Shown: one piece after another, positions 10,819 through 20,133 of the stretch
Numbering within the stretch: the first letter of the stretch is position 1
How the letters are laid out: the number at the start of each line of letters is the position of its first letter
Position numbers and translations under genes: made by a program
Notes under the pieces: model-generated
Told to the model about the DNA's origin: nothing
Database searches by the model: none
The model's input: only the letters and a program-made list of their open reading frames with translations
DNA from: Sacculina carcini
Lineage: Eukaryota; Arthropoda; Thecostraca; Sacculinidae
Assembly: GCA_916048095.2 (NCBI GenBank)
Contig: OU696589.1
Span: 1,854,948 to 1,918,947, forward strand
DNA: 64,000 bases
Direction: 5' to 3'

Positions 10819-10820
<2 letters not shown>
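9843..10820 (-). pseudogene. L2-A ORF1: zinc-knuckle RNA-binding protein, 5'-truncated
   Basis: The frame has a heptad-like N-terminus (to about 10640), a frameshift near 10605, a central region and a C-terminal cluster of Cys/His motifs: CSHCLSYNHKTVNC, CGFCAGSHKSLSC and KCANC (about 10165-10000). It matches the C-terminal half of L2-B ORF1, including the YDRYWVARC lead-in. Such ORF1 proteins bind the LINE RNA. The N-terminal PHD finger is missing because the copy stops at the CA tract. Its 3' end overlaps the ORF2 frame by about 120 bases. Confidence 0.7.

Positions 10821-10864
<44 letters not shown>
10820..10864. repeat. (CA)n at the L2-A/L2-B junction
   Basis: A pure CA run separating the 5' end of L2-A from the 3' tail of L2-B. 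Confidence 0.95.
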
Positions 10865-10865
<1 letters not shown>

Positions 10866-10935
10866 TAACATCACATTTACATTGGGTAGATATTTATATA
10901 GCGCCCTACACCTAGAGGGTCTCTAGGGCGCTGCA
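10866..10935 (-). other. 3' tail hairpin of L2-B
   Basis: AGCGCCCT at 10900-10907 pairs perfectly with 10925-10932, and an inner CCTAGAG/CTCTAGG palindrome (10911-10917, 10921-10927) offers a second fold. The same segment, with one base changed, ends L2-C at 60213-60258. Beyond it, on the minus side, is an AATGT/ATTAC-like tail. It is probably the structure the LINE's own RT recognises. Confidence 0.7.
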
Positions 10936-11040
10936 CACGCACACACACACATACACACAAACGCACACACACACACAGACATACTTACACACACACACAC
11001 ACACATAGCCACACACACACAGAAAGTGAAAGGTAAAGAA
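10936..11040. repeat. CA-rich (minus: TG-rich) 3' UTR of L2-B
   Basis: Impure CA repeats lie between the ORF2 stop and the hairpin tail. L2-C has the same arrangement at 60259-60345, so the TG-rich stretch seems to be a family feature. Confidence 0.75.
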
Positions 11041-11054
11041 AGAAGAGAGATAAT

Positions 11055-13446
11055 TTACACCTTATAATCATCACTAATATAGACAATGTTCTCTAGAGTA
11101 TAATACGATTTCACCATGAAAAATTTCTTTGAGTGTTTTTTGAAGACAGGAATAGAATTGATAGAACGTAGTGTTGGGGAGAGCTTATTGTAAATACGGG
11201 TTCCTAAGATAGAGAAACAACGATTATAGTGAGTATCGGGACGACGCCCAAGAAGAGATGGTGGATAGGATGTCAGAGAGAAAAGACGGAGAAGGAAAAG
11301 GAAGAGGGATATATAACTGAATGTCATCAGCGTAGATATGAAATGAGATGGAATACTTACGAAGGATAGGACAGAGGGAGGACATGTGAAGGTTAAAGAG
11401 TATCGGACCAAGAATAGATCCCTGAGGGACACCTGATGAAAGATGGATAGGATCAGATACAGAGGAATTGAAGTTGACAGAGTAGGTCCTTCCCGAAAGG
11501 TACGATTTAAGGAGAGAGAGGGCAGAAGACGAGATACCAAGATGAGAGAAGTCATGAATTAGGATAGAGTGATTAACAAGGTCGAAGGCGGAGGACATAT
11601 CGAGAAGAACGAGAAGAACAGAGCGACGGTACGAGAAGTGCGAAAGGATGCCATTGGAGATAGAAAGAAGAACTGATTCGGTAGAATGAGAAGGGCGAAA
11701 CCCGGATTGGAAGGGATCAAGAGACTGGCAGATGAAAAGGGAAAGTTGCGCGGAGATAGCGGACTCGAGAAGTTTAGAAGCAAAGCTCAGAAGAGATATA
11801 GGACGATAGTTACTAAGTATAGAAGAGTCAAGGTTCTGTTTCTTAAGAATCAGACGGACAATTGCATGTTTGTCAGCGAGAAACTGGCCGTGAAGAAAAG
11901 AGGAGTTGATAAGATGCAGGAGATAAGGAACCAGGGAAGGAAGGGATTTGGAGATAGCAGGGAAGTTGATTGGATCAGCTGGTGAGAAGGATAGCTTGGA
12001 AGAGGAAACGAGGGAAAGGATATCATGAAGATCAATGTGAGAGAAGGACGTGAACCGGTGATGAGTGGAAGTGTGAGTGAGGGCAGCACAATTGGTGGGA
12101 ATACTCGATTGTGTGAGTTTTACTTTTTCAGAGAAAAATGTTGAGAACTCGGGAGCCGTTAGAGGAGAGGAAAAAGCAGGAGAGTGAAGACCGCAGAGAG
12201 AGTTCAGAGTGGACCACAATAACTTGGAGGAACGAGAAAGGGACGAGAGTTTGGAGCTATAGTAGCTACTTTTAGCAGCAGAAAGAGCAGAAGTGAAAGA
12301 TGAGCGAGCGGAGCAAAATAAAAGCCAATCGGAAGAAGATCGTGAACGCCTCCAAGTACGCTCAAGACGTCGTTGAAGAGACTTGAGTACTCGAAGCTGA
12401 GGAGATGACCAAGGAGGAGAGCGAGAGGAAGATGAGCGAGTGATGATTGGGAACAAACAATTATTTATATGGGAGAGTGCGGAAGAGAAATATGGATAGA
12501 TATCATGGGGAGGAAGATAATACAGAGCAGAGATAGGGAGACAGGAGGATAATAGTGAGTGAAATTGAATGGAATTAAAACATTTGTAGTTACGATAGCT
12601 GGACGGAGTATGAGAAGGGGGACAAGTGAGCGGCAGAGTAGATAAAAGTAGGCTATGGTCAGAGACGGAGGAATCAGGAGGAAATACAAAGATATCGGAA
12701 GGGACAGGATCAGTCGTGAGAAATGGGGAGGGAAACAGGACTAGATCAAGTGTATGACCAGATATATGTGTAGGAGAGAGAGAAGAATAAGATAGACCAT
12801 GGGAAGTAAGTAATGAGATAAAATTCAAGCAGTAAGGATTGGCCGAGGGTGAATCAAGCAAGAAGGTAAAGTCGCCGAGTATGATAAAATGGCTGGAGAA
12901 AATAGACGAGACTGCTTCAATGAGAGGAGGAAACTCTTGAAAAAACATCGCGGAAGTGCCGGGGTGATTGGGACGGTAAATGATAAGGATGAAAAACTTG
13001 TTAAAAGAGGGGACCGAGAGGGTGAGAGCTAGGAATTCGAATGAGATGGGAGAAGAAACCAGATTGGAAAGGGACGAAATGGAGAGACCTTTGGAGAATA
13101 GACAACCTACCCCGCCACCCGAAGACTTAGAACTGTCGCGCGATTTGTGTAGGAATGAAGAACAGGAAGGTAAGTTAGCAGAGAATGAGGAAATATCAGA
13201 ATCAAGGAGCCAGGTTTCGGCAAGACAGAGAATAGAGATATTATGTGAGGCAAAGAGGTGGGATATGTGAGTCGTTTTATTTCGAGCCGATCTGATGTTG
13301 AGAAATCCAATTGAAAGATACTTAGAGTTAAAATGTGGACTAGGTTGAGGTGAGGGAAGTGAGGAACAGGAGAGGGAAGAGATGGAAGAGCGGCAGGGAA
13401 ATTGCGCTGAAATAGAAAGAGGAAGGGAAGAATCGCTAGAAGGCAA
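11055..13446 (-). pseudogene. L2-B ORF2: endonuclease-RT with thumb deletion
   Basis: The endonuclease motifs NIRSARNK, LAETWLLDSD, YRPNHPG, LGDFTFLLD and VSDHSLLL run from about 13310 to 12650. The RT motifs NYRPISLL, LDMSSAFDLV, GVPQGSILGPILFNLHMSS and YADDIQLY run from about 11830 to 11330. The frame ends at 11224. The C-terminal tail with HYNRCFSILGTRIYN (to 11055) is in another frame, joined straight after SWASSR. Compared with L2-C, about 190 residues between these points were deleted, leaving a dead RT. No ATG precedes the endonuclease domain; the frame is continuous with ORF1 except for one UGA. Confidence 0.88.
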
Positions 13447-13452
13447 TAGTCA
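13444..13452 (-). promoter_or_regulatory. UGA-CUA junction between L2-B ORF1 and ORF2 (possible readthrough site)
   Basis: On the minus strand ORF1 ends AAT TGA and the same frame continues CTA TTG into ORF2. UGA followed by CUA is a known leaky stop context in alphaviruses and some animal genes. ORF2 has no in-frame ATG before the endonuclease, so readthrough would explain its expression. A simple nonsense mutation in a once-fused ORF is the alternative. Confidence 0.5.
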
Positions 13453-14619
13453 ATTTAGCATTGGCGAGGGATGACGAGGGATGACGGTCGGTGGTGAGGG
13501 GGTGGGAGCTAAGAGAGTGCGGGCACGGATAGAATTGCGGACAGCCAAGAAGGAAGAACACTGCGGAGAAAAAACAGAATGGTTAGAAGTGTGGCCGTGA
13601 TTAGTGCAGTTGACACATTTCAGTGTGCTGCGATCAGGACAGGCGGAGGAGGGGTGGGGACCAGCACAATAGCCACAGACGGGTACTTTTGTGGGGCAAC
13701 GCTCAAACTTGTGACCAAGTCCACAGCAGCAAGAGCAGCGAGTCACCCAAAACCTGTCATAAACGCGACAACAGCGTAGGTGGACGAAGAGGCGATCACC
13801 TCCCTCACGAATTTTTTGCCGAACTCCCGGTGAGACTCCCAGCACGGCATGAGAGCGACCTTGTTTAGGCGGGGTGATGAAGAATAACTTGAGGTCGGCT
13901 TCTGGGACATCAGTGAGAAAGCTGTTCTTGGCACGCAGGGAGGCCAGCAGACTATCAGGGGACGAGGGTGGCACATCCACGAGGGTGATTTTCGGCAGAA
14001 TTGTTTGCTGCTTATTCAGCACTGCTACTTGCACTCCGTCGATGTTGTCGGCAAGCGACTTGGCTGCCTGGGCAGCGGCGTCTTCGGTGGAGCAGCGCAA
14101 AACAAAACCACCAGATGATGTAGGACGGGCCGTTTTCACTTGTACCGTTTGCAGATGTTGTTGCAAGTTATCAGCTCGTACAGGCTCTTTACTTTTGTTT
14201 TTCACCACAAGAGCAATTGTACGGGCTGGCACGTTGTGGTGGGAAGCGGTATTTTCATCAGCGTTGGCAGAGGCGCAGCGAGAGGGGTGAAAGTCACGCA
14301 GATCATCAAGCAGTTCGGTTCGCAGCTGGGTGAAGCGGGACTCTATCACCGATGTCACTTTCTCGACAGTCAGTGGATTACGCTTGACTAGTACGAAGTC
14401 AGTTTTGCACAAAGCACAAACCCAAAACAGTTTATGCTTCTTGACAGCATTGTATGCCGGTGTAGAAAGCGCCGCGCATGAGGGGTGAAATACGGCGGAG
14501 CATCCTTCGCACATGTGCGCGACGGCGGAAACGGACTCACCGCAACAACACAATCGATCAATGTCAGAACGGTTGAGCATTGCGGTCACAACACTCGCGC
14601 ACAGAAAAAGACAGAGCAA
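13450..14619 (-). CDS. L2-B ORF1: PHD finger and zinc-knuckle protein, intact
   Basis: A 389-residue open frame. Residues about 24-70 form a PHD-type finger (CCCGE, HMCEGC, FHPSC, WVCALC). The middle is a coiled/RRM-like region. About residues 290-345 carry CCHC-like knuckles (RCSCCCGLGHKFERC, CGYCAGPHPSSAC, KCVNC). PHD-bearing ORF1 proteins are known in CR1/L2-type LINEs, where they help assemble RNA-protein particles and possibly contact chromatin. There are no internal stops. The ATG before the PHD, likely the one at the MLNRSDIDRL stretch (about 14580), is a good start; the longer N-terminus is hydrophobic and less certain. It shares ORF2's frame. Confidence 0.85.
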   Translation of the reverse strand: MLCLFLCASVVTAMLNRSDIDRLCCCGESVSAVAHMCEGCSAVFHPSCAALSTPAYNAVKKHKLFWVCALCKTDFVLVKRNPLTVEKVTSVIESRFTQLRTELLDDLRDFHPSRCASANADENTASHHNVPARTIALVVKNKSKEPVRADNLQQHLQTVQVKTARPTSSGGFVLRCSTEDAAAQAAKSLADNIDGVQVAVLNKQQTILPKITLVDVPPSSPDSLLASLRAKNSFLTDVPEADLKLFFITPPKQGRSHAVLGVSPGVRQKIREGGDRLFVHLRCCRVYDRFWVTRCSCCCGLGHKFERCPTKVPVCGYCAGPHPSSACPDRSTLKCVNCTNHGHTSNHSVFSPQCSSFLAVRNSIRARTLLAPTPSPPTVIPRHPSPMLN

Positions 14620-14880
14620 ATAAGGAAGACACGGAGCTTACAGAAACAGCACCACTCGCGACGGCTACTCGACGACGACTGTGACCGTTACCGTTATTAT
14701 AATAAAAATAGAATACACAACAATACCAAGATGTTCATAAATTTTACGTTCTATTGTCTCACCATTCAATGTTACTTTAGGAATTGAAAAATTCATTTAC
14801 CTGTTTTTAAATAAGATGCATTTTGTTTTGTTCGTTTTCAGATTAAAGTCGTTTGCACATATCCAAGTGTTTACTTTTAT
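14620..14880. other. No gene recognised
   Basis: The first part is probably the 5' UTR of L2-B. The rest merges with the old LINE fragment Jk-1. Nothing codes. Confidence 0.4.
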
Positions 14881-15114
14881 TTATTCAACTGTTACTTTGG
14901 CATGTGGAGCTTTCAAGTCCTTACCAGAAAGTAATAGGGTGGTGTAATCAGCATATATTGTATATTTAATTTCCGAACTAGCATTTACAATATCATTCAC
15001 ATATATTGGAAAGAGAATTGAACCTATAACTGAACCCTGTGAGACACCTCTAGTTCTCTGATTCATCGATGAGTACCTATGATTACAGTAGACCGTCTGA
15101 TTTCGAGAGCTGAG
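14881..15114 (-). pseudogene. Jk-1 LINE: RT palm fragment (3' part)
   Basis: The minus frame contains QGSVIGSILFPIYVNDIV and YTIYADYTTLL: the RT box with YADD altered to YADY, so inactive. It is the continuation of the RT at 19336-20100, from which it was separated when the LTR element at 15119-19331 inserted; the GTAC target bases are duplicated on each side. Confidence 0.75.
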
Positions 15115-15118
15115 GTAC

Positions 15119-15452
15119 TGTAGCGGAGTCGTTAGGCGGCGCAATGCTGATATGTTAGGCATTGCGCCGCCTCGCTACACCAGTGAAACACAGCACTCTC
15201 GCCAGAGTTTATTTGACGACTGATGAATTACATGCCTTATACACACAAATACACACACACATACAAACACGCCAGATGCCGCAGCCAGTATCCGTGGCGG
15301 CGCCTGGCGGAAACGTCCGCAAACGCTTGAAGCCATGCCCAGTGGCGCGATGCTCCTGCAAGCCAGCAGCGCGTGAGCGCTCTGGAGAGAGCGGAGAGAG
15401 TGCAGCCACGTGGTGTGTAGGCAGCGGTGCCTTGCTGATACACCGCGCTAGA
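15119..15452 (-). repeat. 3' LTR of the TRIM-like element
   Basis: A 334-bp LTR. Its left 61 bases form a strong foldback: TGTAGCG (15119-15125) pairs with 15173-15179, and a perfect 14-bp stem is AGGCGGCGCAATGC (15134-15147) with 15159-15172. The right end reads GCGCTAGA, a mutated ACA terminus. Confidence 0.75.
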
Positions 15453-15918
15453 CATCTGCCCCTCAGACGGGCGGCCACGGAGAGGACGAACGGCGAATGT
15501 GGCTTTGTTGGAACGATGTGGATCGGAGGACGAGTGGTGGACGAAGTGTGTGACGATGAGGCGAGCGGCGAAATTTTGGAGCTGCAGGAGGCTTATGCGT
15601 TGTGGTGTGCTTGGCTGGGGTGGGAAAACTGAATGAGGCCCAGGCTGAGGCGCCGCCAGTGAGTCGGCGAGGCGCGCGTATCTGGAGAGCAGACGTCGTT
15701 ACCGGGGGCCGTCCAGCTTGGCTGTCACCCGTCGGAGCCGGCCGCTGTCGCTGCTGTGTCGAGGTGACGCGTCCGTGCAGCGATAGCGTTGATGGTGATG
15801 GCCGCGTGCAGCCTCCTGAGCCGGCAGAAAGTCTTGACAAAAATCCGAAAATGATGGAGATAAAACGCGAGGATGAAGACGATGAAAAGCAAAGCAAACA
15901 AAACAGAAGGAAAGAGTG

Positions 15919-15936
15919 TTCTCACAGGGGTCACCA
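15919..15936 (-). promoter_or_regulatory. Primer-binding site of the TRIM-like element
   Basis: On the minus strand TGGTGACCCC starts one base after the LTR end at 15938, matching the layout of tRNA primer-binding sites in Ty3/gypsy elements. The tRNA cannot be named with certainty. Confidence 0.55.
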
Positions 15937-15937
15937 A

Positions 15938-16061
15938 TGTAGCGGAGTCGTTAGGCGGCGCAATGCTGAGATGTTAGGCATTGCGCCGCCTCGCTACACC
16001 AGTGAAACACAGCACTCTCGCGAGAGTTTATTTGACGACTGATGAATTACATGCCTCATAC
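15938..16061 (-). repeat. 5' LTR of the TRIM-like element, part 1
   Basis: Nearly identical to 15119-15242, with only a few substitutions. It is interrupted at 16062 by the hAT insertion, with the rest resuming at 19055. Confidence 0.8.
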
Positions 16062-17077
16062 TAGGGGTGGGCGAGAATCGACTTCAAAATCGATTCTGTC
16101 GATTCTAGTGACCGGGCTGCAGAATCGAGTCTGATTCGTCAAGATCGATTCTGACATTTTCTTGGTTGACTTTATTTGTAGATTCACTCTAACAAAACAC
16201 TAAAATCGGAGAATGCATATGAATAAAACTTCGTTTAGTATTAAATTGATTTAATTTTACCGGGATATACTGTATTAACACTGCGACTGGCCAGAGTTTG
16301 ACCGCTGCCCCACTAGATGGCAATAGCAGTCATCGATGCATATACATGCATATATATGTGTGATTGTGTGTGTGTGTACACGTGTGTACGTGTGTGCGTG
16401 TGTGGGATGACTCGATTGAACAGTGTCAGTAGATCCGCCCACGCTGTATGTATTGAACTTTGTATTATGGATGCGCCATGATTTTAGGCTGATAATCGGT
16501 AATAAAAACCGTGTTGGTATATTCCAGCATATGAATACACGGATGGAAATTTGATATATATAGCGGCTGTACCTACACCAGAGGTTTTATAGTCAACACA
16601 TAGTTTTTGGGGGTACTGCTCTCGGTGTTATTGGGGTACTCCATTTCGGTATGCTAAAATTAGTATTATTATTAATTACAGGCAAATCCAGTAGCATGGG
16701 ATGAGTGCAAGCACTATTACCACCCTGCGGTGACTCCCATGTACCGGAAGCGCCCAAAAGATCTGGAAAGATCTGGATAAGATCACTCCATTGTTTCATT
16801 TCACCTAAACTCTTCCACTATCCACAAACTATCCACAGCAAGTAAATGTATTATTCAATCAATATCAAACAATAAATATGAATAGGTAGGAATAAATATT
16901 AATATATAAGTCAATATATAACAAGCAACAGCTACCAACAGATAAATAAAAACATGATTTGATCCATAACAGCAACCAAGAATAAAAACAACAACCGAAC
17001 AATAGAAAATTCAATTTGAAACAATGAACAGTAAATAAAATATTCAATAAGATATATCGTCCATCCGCTCAGATTCG

Positions 17078-17345
17078 AATCACAGAATCGACTCTGGCCA
17101 TATTCGAATCCGCCAAGGTTCGATTCACAGAATCGACTCTGGCCAGACTCGACTCCGCCCAGATTCGAATCACAGAATCGACTCAGGCCAGATTCGAATC
17201 CGCCCAGGTTCGATTCACAGAATCGACTCTGGCCAGACTCGACTCCGCCCAGATTCGAATCTCAGAATCGACTCTGGCCAGATTCGAATCCGCCCAGGTT
17301 CGATTCGCTCAAAATCGACTCTGGTCAGACTCGACTTCGCTCATT
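17078..17345. repeat. Internal tandem array in the hAT element
   Basis: About eight alternating units of roughly 31 bases are built from AGATTCGAATCACAGAATCG and CTCTGGCC-type blocks. They contain the same AGAATCGA words found at the element's termini, so they may be amplified transposase-binding motifs. Confidence 0.85.
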
Positions 17346-18458
17346 ATTCAATTTGTTATATTGCAGGTTTAAAATGTAACTATCTGGTATTAGAATGTTA
17401 CTATCGGTGTATGATGGTAATTTTCCAGTTTTGTCACTATACACATAATTATACACATTATTTGACATATACTTTTACAACTATGTTTGACTTCAATCAA
17501 AATTATAACAAATTCCATAACAACCGTAATTTCCTCTTACGCCAAGAAAGTTGTAGCATGTGAAACATAATTCAACAGCGAATGTTCAAAATGAATTAAA
17601 TATACAAATAAATACATGTTACAGTGTAGTTTAGTGATTCAGTTATTAATATTTATATGTATTGTTGGTTGCTGTTTCTATTGAGTCATGCTTAATTTTG
17701 TGTATTCAGTTTGCGCACTTGACTAAGACCGAGCTTTCAGTTATTGTTTGTTGTACCGCATCTGCACTCGTTGATTTGGCTCGTTACGAAGCTATACAAC
17801 TGAACAACGTGTAAGTGAACAACGTGAATGCCATGGACCGACTGTATTCACACTCACAGACACAACATGACAGGACGAACCAGACACGCGTACAAAAAAG
17901 TTCACGCACACATGGTCCAACAACAAACACAACGACGCGGACAAACATGACACACAGACAAACAAAGAAATCGACGTACACACCGCTGGTAGGGTCATGA
18001 GGTGGCGCAAGACGAAATTTGTGTCGCACCAAAAATTATCGAATCCAGTTGAGAAATTGCAATATGAAAATGGAGGCAATCATGGATATAACAAATTAGC
18101 CAATTCGTTCGCAGTTTTCTTCACTGCGAGCGCAATTTGTCATATTTGTGACTCAGCGGAGATTCATGAGAACGGCTTATGCAGCGAAACGATCGAAAAC
18201 AATTGAAAGATTGATTCAATTGCTAATAGAAAGATTCATTGCTGTTCCACGTGCGCCTACAGAAACAAACGACACTGAAACTACAAAGTTTGTTGAGCAA
18301 ACTAACTCCGTGCGATGCTCGAGGACAAAACAAGGACACATGCGCACACGCATACACACATTACGACATACCTCAGCCAATCAGAGACGAGCTGATACAC
18401 CAGACACTCCATCTACCGACACATCTCGCACTTCACGATTTACGACACACGTGCAACC
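17346..18458. other. hAT interior without a recognisable gene
   Basis: AT-rich DNA with only short open frames. None shows hAT catalytic or zinc-finger motifs. Confidence 0.5.
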
Positions 18459-18486
18459 AACGCCACCTAGACTACTAGGTGGCGTT
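18459..18486. repeat. 12-bp-stem perfect hairpin
   Basis: AACGCCACCTAG (18459-18470) pairs perfectly with 18475-18486 across the loop ACTA. It lies inside the hAT element just left of a small MITE-like repeat. It could be a terminus-derived palindrome or a remnant of another foldback element. Confidence 0.8.
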
Positions 18487-18509
18487 GATTCTACGCACCA
18501 CATTGTTAA

Positions 18510-18718
18510 CAGTAGCGGATACAGGGCGCAATGTTGTGAGAAGCTGAATTATTTTAGGGGGGAGTTAAACCTTGGGGGCTGTCATTCATGTACATGTATC
18601 ACTATGCAACGTATTTGCAATAATGATTATATCAACAAATTCTACACAAACAATATTTTGACCTCTTAATGAGCTCTTCATCCCCCTGAACCCCTGGATC
18701 CGCCAGTGACTGTCCATT
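18510..18718. mobile_element. MITE-like element nested in the hAT
   Basis: About 209 bases whose ends are inverted: CAGTAGCGGATACAGGG at left and the complement of CACTGGCGGATCCAGGG at right. G-rich and C-rich stretches lie just inside. No clear target duplication is visible, so the boundaries are tentative. Confidence 0.4.
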
Positions 18719-19054
18719 TTGCACGAACAAACACAAAACACACCGACATCCACAGCACGCACGCTCAATGAAATCGTTCAACCATCGTTTGTTTCAATGC
18801 GATTTTAGCACGCGTCAAGAAATTTAATTAGGTTTTCGATAGCTATTTAGTATATACTATCATTTGCTATAGCCCAAACACACCTAATTGGAGCAACTGT
18901 ATTTCGCTTTGTATGCGTATAACCATTGTGCGAAATGTTGGGAGATTCCCCTGGTTACACATCAGACTCGATTCTAGACTCGATTCTGACGATTCTGCTG
19001 TCGGTTACAATCGATTCTGACGATTCTCAGAAATCCGATTCTTGCCCAGCCCTA

Positions 19055-19331
19055 CCTCATACACATAAATACAGGCCTCACACACACATACAAACACGCC
19101 AGATGCCGCAGCCAGTGCCCGTGGCGGCGCCGGGCTGAAACGTCCGCAAACGCTTGAAGCCACGCCCAGTGGCGCGATGCTCCTGCAAGCCAGCAGCGCG
19201 TGAGCGCTCTGGAGAGAGCGGAGAGAGTGCAGCCACGTGGTGAGTAGGCAGCGGTGCCTTGCTGATACACCGCGCTACACATCTCCCCCCTCAGACGGGC
19301 GGCCGCGGTCTTGCTGATACACCGCGCTACA
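19055..19331 (-). repeat. 5' LTR of the TRIM-like element, part 2, with aberrant end
   Basis: 19055-19279 completes the split LTR and ends GCGCTACA. The 52 bases after it repeat the purine-tract neighbourhood (CTCAGACGGGCGGCC) and then the last 22 LTR bases again, ending at 19331. So the terminus is LTR, purine-tract segment, LTR end: a likely strand-transfer or recombination error. Confidence 0.7.
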
Positions 19332-19335
19332 GTAC

Positions 19336-20100
19336 CTTTAAAACAATGCATGGGCTGTGCCTCTTACACCCATATGTTTTAGCTTGTCAAGTCATATTCC
19401 ACGGTTTAATGAATCAAATGCCTTGGACAAGTCCATAAACACTCCCATAGCAAGCGTTTTTCCTTGGAATGACTTCGGCTGTTTTTAGCATATCCGGAAA
19501 TATACATTTAGTGAGAAATTTATTGATGATGTACGTTAGAGGCTGTGATATGAATTCGGCAACGTCACACAAAAGCTTGGCAGGTATCTCGTCAATCCCA
19601 GTAGCATTTGATTTCAATGCTCTTAATACTTTTCTAACTTCCGCTGTGCTTGTTGGCGCCAAATACATTGAGAACGATGGTGGTTCAGGCAGGTACTTTT
19701 TGAATTCTTCATTCATGCATATCGTCGTATTTTCACATATGAAGTAATTATTTAATGTATCTGGAACATTGTCACACGGAGGATCAAGTCTTATGTTGAT
19801 ACGAGCTTTGTCATGAGTCCCTCCCATCAATGAATTGAAGATTTTCCATTGCTTTTTGGAGTTGCCTTGACTATCAGACAAAAAAAATTGTAGTACAATT
19901 TTTTTGCATGACGTAGCACAGATGTCGATCTATTTCTGTGGCGTTTATAAACGTTGCCGTATGTCATGGGCCATTTTTAGAGCGACTCCAAACGGTGTTT
20001 TTCGTTGATAGATTGTTTCAACGCCGGTGTGAGATAGCGAGTCAAATTTTGTCTCTTACATGTTAGGCATCAGAAAAAAGCATGTCTCTCCTTTCTTTAA
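19336..20100 (-). pseudogene. Jk-1 LINE: RT N-terminal half
   Basis: The minus frame holds the linker and RT fingers of a Jockey-like LINE: KKQWKIFNSLMGG, ATGIDEIPAKLL and LTYIINKFL, with a stop at 19414. It continues in the fragment at 14881-15114. Upstream, the linker motif lies directly against ORF1 remnants, with no endonuclease left between them, so the endonuclease was lost by deletion. Several frameshifts are present. Confidence 0.75.
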
Positions 20101-20133
20101 TGATGCCACGAGTATGTCTGAATACATCAATTT

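Larger units (their letters stand above)
5188..10863 (-). mobile_element. LINE L2-A (L2/CR1-like), nearly complete, host of mariner
   Basis: The minus-strand order is: truncated ORF1 with zinc knuckles, ORF2 (endonuclease plus RT), a TA-rich 3' UTR interrupted by a mariner element, a hairpin and an (ATGAA)n tail. The 5' end runs into the CA tract at 10820-10863, where the tail of L2-B begins. Damage to ORF2 is light: one 43-bp duplication and one stop. ORF1 has a frameshift and lacks the N-terminal PHD finger seen in L2-B. Confidence 0.75.
10866..14619 (-). mobile_element. LINE L2-B (L2/CR1-like) with internal RT deletion
   Basis: The minus-strand order is ORF1 (PHD plus zinc knuckles), UGA, ORF2 (endonuclease, RT), a TG-rich 3' UTR and a hairpin tail. 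The last part of ORF2 matches L2-C at 60887-61925 closely, but about 190 residues of RT thumb region are missing here. Confidence 0.8.
16062..19054. mobile_element. Non-autonomous hAT element, 8-bp TSD
   Basis: A 2993-bp insertion in the LTR, flanked by the 8-base duplication CCTCATAC (16054-16061, 19055-19062). The ends are inverted: TAGGGGTGGGCGAGAATCG at left and the complement of TAGGGCTGGGCAAGAATCG at right. The 8-bp TSD and TAGGG.TGGGC termini are typical of hAT. Both ends carry repeated AATCGA-type motifs. No transposase frame is recognisable, so it depends on another hAT. Confidence 0.85.
15119..19331 (-). mobile_element. Short LTR retroelement (TRIM-like), TSD GTAC
   Basis: Two direct repeats of about 335 bp begin TGTAGCGG and end at GCGCTACA (or variant). 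They flank only about 485 bp of internal DNA. GTAC is duplicated at 15115-15118 and 19332-19335. Read on the minus strand, TTGGTGACCCC follows the 5' LTR, as expected of a tRNA primer-binding site, and a purine-rich GAGGGGCAGA precedes the 3' LTR. The 144-codon internal frame matches no gag or pol, so the element is non-autonomous. The 5' LTR is split by a hAT element. Confidence 0.75.

Noticed and set aside
10604-10868. Open frames of repeated Cys-Val or Thr-His across the CA tract, on both strands
   Set aside because: They are translations of the CA microsatellite. Only the non-repeat part belongs to L2-A ORF1.
17078-17345. CRISPR-like array with spacers
   Set aside because: The alternating blocks are all related to each other and to the hAT ends; there are no unique spacers.
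17784-18669. Several short open frames as possible hAT transposase
   Set aside because: None shows zinc finger, RNase-H-like or dimerisation motifs. They are chance frames in a non-autonomous element.
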